A stretch of DNA of 10,581 bases from Proteiniphilum sp. UBA1403. Lineage in GTDB: Bacteria > Bacteroidota > Bacteroidia > Bacteroidales > Dysgonomonadaceae. How positions within the stretch are numbered: the stretch's first letter is position 1; each line of letters opens with the position of its first letter. The translations under genes were made by a program, and so were the position numbers. The notes beneath the pieces were generated by a model, which saw only the letters and a list, made by a program, of their open reading frames with translations, was not told the DNA's origin and ran no database searches. Below are positions 7,116 through 10,581 of this stretch, piece after piece. The DNA lies in the NCBI GenBank assembly GCA_002305715.1, contig DBQD01000062.1, forward strand, positions 1 through 10,581, written 5' to 3'.

Positions 7116-10100
7116 ATGTGGAATAATATCATTAAATTTTCACTCAACAACCGATTAATTGTGTTGGTGGCCTCTATTTTACTTATTGTCGGAGGAGCAT
7201 ATATTGCCTCAAACATGGAGGTGGACGTCTTCCCTGACCTGAATGCACCCACAGTGGTGGTGATGACCGAAGCCCAAGGAATGGCACCCGAGGAGGTGGA
7301 ACGGTTGGTAACCTTTCCGGTGGAAACAGCACTCAATGGAGCAACCGATGTGCGCCGTGTACGCTCTTCCTCCACAACTGGCTTTTCGGTCGTATGGGTT
7401 GAGTTCGATTGGGGTACCGATATTTATAGAGCCCGCCAGATAGTTTCTGAAAAGCTTGCAGTAACTGGCGATGCGCTGCCATCGAATGTAGGTACTCCCA
7501 CACTGGGTCCACAATCATCCATTCTCGGTGAGATGATGATTATTGGCCTTACTTCCGATAGTACCTCGCTGCAGGAACTGCGTACCATTGCAGACTGGAT
7601 CATCCGCCCCCGTCTCCTCTCAACAGGCGGTGTAGCGCAGGTAACCGTATTGGGAGGTGAGATAAAGGAGTATCAGATTCTGCTTCATCCCGAAAAGATG
7701 AAACATTACGGTGTTGCACTCGATGAGGTCTTGAATAGCGTGCAAAAGATGAATGAGAATACCGCTGGCGGTGTGATTAATACCTACGGAAACGAGTACA
7801 TTGTTAGAGGTATGCTGTCGACCAACGATGTGCAGGAGCTCGGAAAAACATCTGTCAAGTATGTAAATAGAACACCTGTGCTACTCGAAAATATAGCAGA
7901 TGTTACAGTTGGAAACAAAACGCCTAAGCTTGGGGTGGCTTCAGAACGGGGTAAGGAAGCTGTGTTGATCACCGTTACAAAACAACCAGCGGCCAGTACA
8001 ATGAAATTGACCGATCAGCTGGATCTAGTAATTGATGATCTACAAAAAACGCTACCCGCCGATGTGAAACTTTCGACTGACATTTTTCGCCAGTCCCGTT
8101 TTATTGAGAGCTCCATATACAATGTGAAACGTTCTCTGCTGGAGGGTGCCCTGTTTGTGGTAATCGTACTCTTCATCTTTCTGATGAATGCACGAACAAC
8201 CATTATCTCGCTGGTCACCATTCCCTTGTCATTGGTGATTACCATTATTGTGTTAAAGATTATGGGGTTGACCATCAATACGATGAGTCTGGGAGGTATG
8301 GCCATTGCCATTGGCTCGTTGGTGGACGATGCCATTGTAGATGTGGAAAATGTCTTTAAGCGATTACGTGAAAACCGACATAAACCGAAAGAGCAGCAAC
8401 ATGCTGTGATGCAGGTCGTTTTCCATGCATCGAAAGAGGTGCGCATGCCAGTCATCAATTCCACTCTTATCATCGTGGCCAGCTTTGTACCATTATTTTT
8501 CCTCTCTGGAATGGAAGGACGAATGCTTGCTCCACTTGGCATTTCCTTCATCGTAGCCCTGTCTGCATCCACACTTGTAGCCCTCACGGTAACACCGGTA
8601 CTGTGTTTCTATCTGCTTGGAAGTAAGAAGGAAAATAGCAAAAAAAACGATCGTGATCCTTTAATTGTGAGGGGTTTAAAGAGTGTGTATGAAGCAATAC
8701 TTTATAAAGCGCTAGGTCACCGGAAGAAGGTGTTAGGGGTTACAGTAATTTTATTTGTTGCAGCGATTATTCTATTCTCCACATTGGGTCACAGTTTTCT
8801 ACCTCCCTTCAACGAAGGCTCTTTCACAATAAATGTGAGTACGCTACCAGGCATTTCACTCAATGAGTCTGATAAAATGGGACGAATGGCTGAGGAGATT
8901 TTACTATCCATACCCGAGTTGCAAACGGTAGGTCGCAAAACCGGCCGTGCCGAACTCGATGAACACGCACTGGGGGTTAATGTCTCGGAGATTGAAGCAC
9001 CCATAATAATAGGAAAACGTTCCAAGAAGGAGATTCAGGCCGAGATAAGAGAAAAGATGAAATTGCTTCCGGGTGTCAATGTGGAAATAGGCCAACCTAT
9101 CTCGCACCGTATCGACGCCATGTTGTCGGGTACTCGCTCCAACATCGCTATCAAGCTTTTTGGAACAGACCTGAACCATATGTTTGAACAGGGTAATCAA
9201 ATCAAATCTGCCATTCAGCGTGTGGATGGAATTGCCGATTTAAATGTGGAGCAGCAGGTGGAGCGTCCACAGTTGACCATTAAACCAAAGCGGGAGCTTC
9301 TAACCCGATATGGCATTTCATTACCCGAATTTGCAGAAATCATCAATGTGATGCTAGCAGGGGAGGTTGTATCGCAAGTCTACGAAGGAAACCGCACCTA
9401 CGACCTCACACTGAAGGTCAACGAAGAGAGTCGCACTTCCGCTGAAGCACTTCGCAATCTGGTTTTGGATGCCAACGGACAAAAAACGACATTGGGGAAT
9501 ATAGCCGAGATTACATCTACCACCGGTCCCAACACCATCAACCGGGAAAATGTATCGCGCAAGATTGTGGTGTCGGCCAACATCTCCGGTGACGACCTGC
9601 GAGGTGCTGTGAATCAAATACAGAAAATCATTGAAGAGGAGATTCAACTACCCGAAGGATATCATATAGAATATGGCGGACAGTTTGAAAGCGAGCAGCG
9701 GGCATCGCGCACCTTGCTGATTGCCTCCATCTTTTCTATCCTGGTAATATTCCTTTTGCTGTTTAATCAGTTCAAGAGCGTTACACAGTCGGTGGTTATT
9801 TTGCTAAACCTCCCACTGGCACTTATTGGAGGAGTGTTTATCCTCTTCTTCACAAGTGGCATCATCAGTATTCCCGCAATCATTGGGTTCATTTCTCTTT
9901 TTGGTATTGCCACACGCAACGGGATGCTCCTGATTTCGCGATACAACGATTTACAGCAGGAGGGATATTCTAGGTTTATGAGTGTGATGCATGGTTCACT
10001 CGACCGACTGAACCCCATCCTTATGACGGCGCTCACTACAGCTTTGGCACTGGTTCCTCTTGCTGTGGGAGGAGGATTGCCCGGCAACGAGATACAGAGT

Positions 10101-10223
10101 CCCATGGCGCAAGTGATCCTAGGTGGATTGCTTACCTCCACGCTCCTCAATGGATTTATCATGCCCATTATGTACCTATTGACCGGTAAGAAACAAGAGC
10201 AAGAGGTTATTATGGAGGATTAA
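7116..10223 (+). CDS. Heavy-metal efflux RND pump, CzcA/CusA (HME) family
   Basis: This full-length 1035-aa proton-driven inner-membrane exporter takes metal ions from the periplasm or cytosol and passes them to an outer-membrane channel. The first helix is at about 12-31, followed by V-D-V-F-P-D-L-N-A-P-T-V and E-V-E-R-L-V-T-F-P-V-E, typical of HME pumps. Helices 2-6 occupy about 340-500, helix 7 about 538-556 and helices 8-12 about 865-1020, with two large periplasmic loops between. The TM4 signature is S-L-V-D-D-A-I-V-D-V-E-N-V-F-K-R-L (Asp404, Asp405, Asp409, Glu411), the proton-relay region. The pore-loop segment reads G-R-A-E-L-D-E-H-A-L-G-V-N-V-S-E. These differ from the Zn/Co/Cd CzcA signature (D-F-G ... 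D-G-A-V-V) and from the CusA one (V-D-A-A-I-V-M-I-E-N-A), so naming it czcA or cusA is not justified. No matching outer-membrane factor gene is present. Confidence 0.95.
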   Translation: MWNNIIKFSLNNRLIVLVASILLIVGGAYIASNMEVDVFPDLNAPTVVVMTEAQGMAPEEVERLVTFPVETALNGATDVRRVRSSSTTGFSVVWVEFDWGTDIYRARQIVSEKLAVTGDALPSNVGTPTLGPQSSILGEMMIIGLTSDSTSLQELRTIADWIIRPRLLSTGGVAQVTVLGGEIKEYQILLHPEKMKHYGVALDEVLNSVQKMNENTAGGVINTYGNEYIVRGMLSTNDVQELGKTSVKYVNRTPVLLENIADVTVGNKTPKLGVASERGKEAVLITVTKQPAASTMKLTDQLDLVIDDLQKTLPADVKLSTDIFRQSRFIESSIYNVKRSLLEGALFVVIVLFIFLMNARTTIISLVTIPLSLVITIIVLKIMGLTINTMSLGGMAIAIGSLVDDAIVDVENVFKRLRENRHKPKEQQHAVMQVVFHASKEVRMPVINSTLIIVASFVPLFFLSGMEGRMLAPLGISFIVALSASTLVALTVTPVLCFYLLGSKKENSKKNDRDPLIVRGLKSVYEAILYKALGHRKKVLGVTVILFVAAIILFSTLGHSFLPPFNEGSFTINVSTLPGISLNESDKMGRMAEEILLSIPELQTVGRKTGRAELDEHALGVNVSEIEAPIIIGKRSKKEIQAEIREKMKLLPGVNVEIGQPISHRIDAMLSGTRSNIAIKLFGTDLNHMFEQGNQIKSAIQRVDGIADLNVEQQVERPQLTIKPKRELLTRYGISLPEFAEIINVMLAGEVVSQVYEGNRTYDLTLKVNEESRTSAEALRNLVLDANGQKTTLGNIAEITSTTGPNTINRENVSRKIVVSANISGDDLRGAVNQIQKIIEEEIQLPEGYHIEYGGQFESEQRASRTLLIASIFSILVIFLLLFNQFKSVTQSVVILLNLPLALIGGVFILFFTSGIISIPAIIGFISLFGIATRNGMLLISRYNDLQQEGYSRFMSVMHGSLDRLNPILMTALTTALALVPLAVGGGLPGNEIQSPMAQVILGGLLTSTLLNGFIMPIMYLLTGKKQEQEVIMED

Positions 10224-10254
10224 CACGCAGTGGATTATGTAAAGAGGTCCTGAA

Positions 10255-10262
10255 TATATTTG
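10255..10262 (+). promoter_or_regulatory. Possible -7 promoter element after the pump gene
   Basis: TATATTTG is an exact TAnnTTTG match 32 nt past the pump stop, but no TTTG -33 box lies at 19-21 bp upstream. If active, it would make a transcript of only about 60 nt ending at the 10296-10331 hairpin. A chance match in AT-rich DNA is quite possible. Confidence 0.2.
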
Positions 10263-10292
10263 TAATGAATTCTATAGGATGATGAGTCCAGT

Positions 10293-10334
10293 AAAAAAGG
10301 CCGTTTCATGCTGTATCATGAGGCGGCCTTTCTT
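10293..10334 (+). terminator. Long hairpin terminator of the metal-efflux operon, bidirectional type
   Basis: Arms 10296-10310 and 10317-10331 form a 15-bp stem with two G-T wobbles and a 6-nt loop (CTGTAT), 73 nt after the pump stop. On the plus strand it runs into a short T-rich tail (TTTCTT). On the other side a six-A tract (10293-10298, the last three bases within the stem) would give a better U-tract to a transcript arriving from the right. This suggests a convergent minus-strand gene beyond the window end. Confidence 0.85.
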
Positions 10335-10351
10335 GTGCCTTCTTCTATTCA

Positions 10352-10426
10352 CCCTTAATACATCCTTAATACATCCTTATAAAAATATAAGCGAAATATA
10401 AGGGAAATATAAGGGATATACGGAGT
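10352..10426. repeat. Two head-to-head arrays of 11-bp repeats forming a segmented dyad
   Basis: The left array has CCTTAATACAT at 10353-10363 and 10364-10374, then a degenerate third unit CCTTATAAAAA at 10375-10385. The right array has AAATATAAGCG at 10383-10393 and AAATATAAGGG at 10394-10404 and 10405-10415, fading into ATATACGGAGT. The core CCTTA of the left units is the complement of TAAGG in the right units. When folded about 10383, complementary blocks (10352-10357 with 10410-10415, 10364-10368 with 10399-10403, 10376-10381 with 10386-10391) alternate with non-pairing 5-6 nt stretches every 11 bp. This is not coding-like periodicity, and function is unknown. Confidence 0.8.
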
Positions 10427-10432
10427 ATGTCC
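10414..10432. repeat. Short inverted repeat at the end of the 11-bp arrays
   Basis: GGATATAC (10414-10421) and GTATGTCC (10425-10432) pair over 8 bp with one T-G wobble around a GGA loop. It abuts the last 11-bp unit and has no T-run. Confidence 0.4.
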
Positions 10433-10442
10433 AGACTAAGTT

Positions 10443-10481
10443 CCCATTCGTTATCAATGAAAGATGATAATTTTGAATGGG
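10443..10481. repeat. Two-part imperfect hairpin
   Basis: CCCATTC (10443-10449) pairs with GAATGGG (10475-10481), and inside it TTATCA (10451-10456) pairs with TGATAA (10465-10470), both perfectly. They are separated by an asymmetric internal loop (1 nt versus 4 nt), with an 8-nt terminal loop. There is no T-tract after it, so it is not an obvious terminator. It could be an RNA structure, a protein-binding dyad or part of a mobile repeat. Confidence 0.55.
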
Positions 10482-10501
10482 ATAATTATATCAATACAGT
10501 G

Positions 10502-10556
10502 TGGGGAAATTCTGGAAGCGATATGGTAACAATGTGGAAACGATGTGGACCAAGTA
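10502..10556. repeat. Five-unit 11-bp repeat array, consensus TGGAAACGATG
   Basis: TGG recurs at 10502, 10513, 10524, 10535 and 10546, exactly every 11 bp. Units are TGGGGAAATTC, TGGAAGCGATA, TGGTAACAATG, TGGAAACGATG and TGGACCAAGTA, with the third and fourth most alike. The unit is unrelated to the CCTTAATACAT-type arrays just upstream but shares their period. It may continue weakly to the left (TCAATACAGTG at 10491). No function is known to me. Confidence 0.7.
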
Positions 10557-10565
10557 TAATTATAC
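10554..10565. repeat. Perfect 12-bp palindrome
   Basis: GTATAATTATAC is fully self-complementary and sits at the right edge of the TGG array. It could be a binding site for a dimeric regulator or a chance AT-rich palindrome. Confidence 0.4.
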
Positions 10566-10581
10566 GAAAGTGATTTTTATT

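Noticed and set aside
8015..8587. 190-codon minus-strand frame inside the RND pump gene
   Set aside because: It is antisense to conserved pump sequence including TM4. Its composition is that of a shadow frame.
10427..10573. 48-codon plus-strand open frame (starts M-S-R-L-S-S-H-S, ends I-I-I-R-K)
   Set aside because: It overlaps the two-part hairpin and the whole 11-bp TGG array, has no recognisable family, no ribosome-binding or promoter signal, and its repeats have an 11-nt period that does not keep frame. It could still be a small gene, but support is insufficient.

Overview
The window looks like a chromosomal segment of a member of the Bacteroidota, most likely order Bacteroidales. A family such as Dysgonomonadaceae/Porphyromonadaceae is a guess from protein character only. 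Supporting signs are lipoproteins with C-N-G-D / C-D-G-D style N-termini, a DUF4199 protein next to a GT2 glycosyltransferase, a DUF1080 domain, and two promoter elements matching the Bacteroidetes -7 consensus TAnnTTTG. No gene shows a convincing Shine-Dalgarno sequence.

Layout: two divergent transcription units leave a 270-bp intergenic region (about 5060-5324). Leftwards (minus strand, about 5033 to 95) runs a five-gene cluster with gaps of only 2-21 nt: DUF4199 membrane protein, GT2 (DPM1/GtrB-like) glycosyltransferase, ApbE-like FAD:protein FMN transferase lipoprotein, outer-membrane beta-barrel (porin O/P-like), and a lipoprotein fusing a DUF1080 lectin-like domain to a PHP/amidohydrolase-like domain. 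It ends in a hairpin plus U-tract terminator at 8-49. Apart from the membrane-embedded first two proteins, the products are predicted to be exported.

Rightwards (plus strand, 5325-10223) runs a metal-efflux operon: a small secreted His/Cys-rich protein starting at TTG (DUF6769-like, from memory), a CzcB/CusB-type periplasmic adaptor lipoprotein with a very His-rich N-terminus (20 His in residues 22-80) and a His C-terminal tail, and a complete HME-type RND pump (CzcA/CusA family, 1035 aa). No outer-membrane factor (CzcC/TolC) gene is present. The likely model is that the small protein and the His-rich adaptor arm bind metal in the periplasm and the RND pump exports it through a channel encoded elsewhere.

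The last 358 bp hold no confident gene but are densely structured. After a long bidirectional-type hairpin terminator (10296-10331) come two 11-bp tandem arrays in opposite orientation (10352-10426), a small hairpin, an imperfect 39-nt hairpin (10443-10481), five units of a second, unrelated 11-bp repeat (10502-10556), and a perfect 12-bp palindrome (10554-10565). The strict 11-bp spacing, about one DNA helical turn, in two unrelated repeat families is the most unexplained signal in the window.
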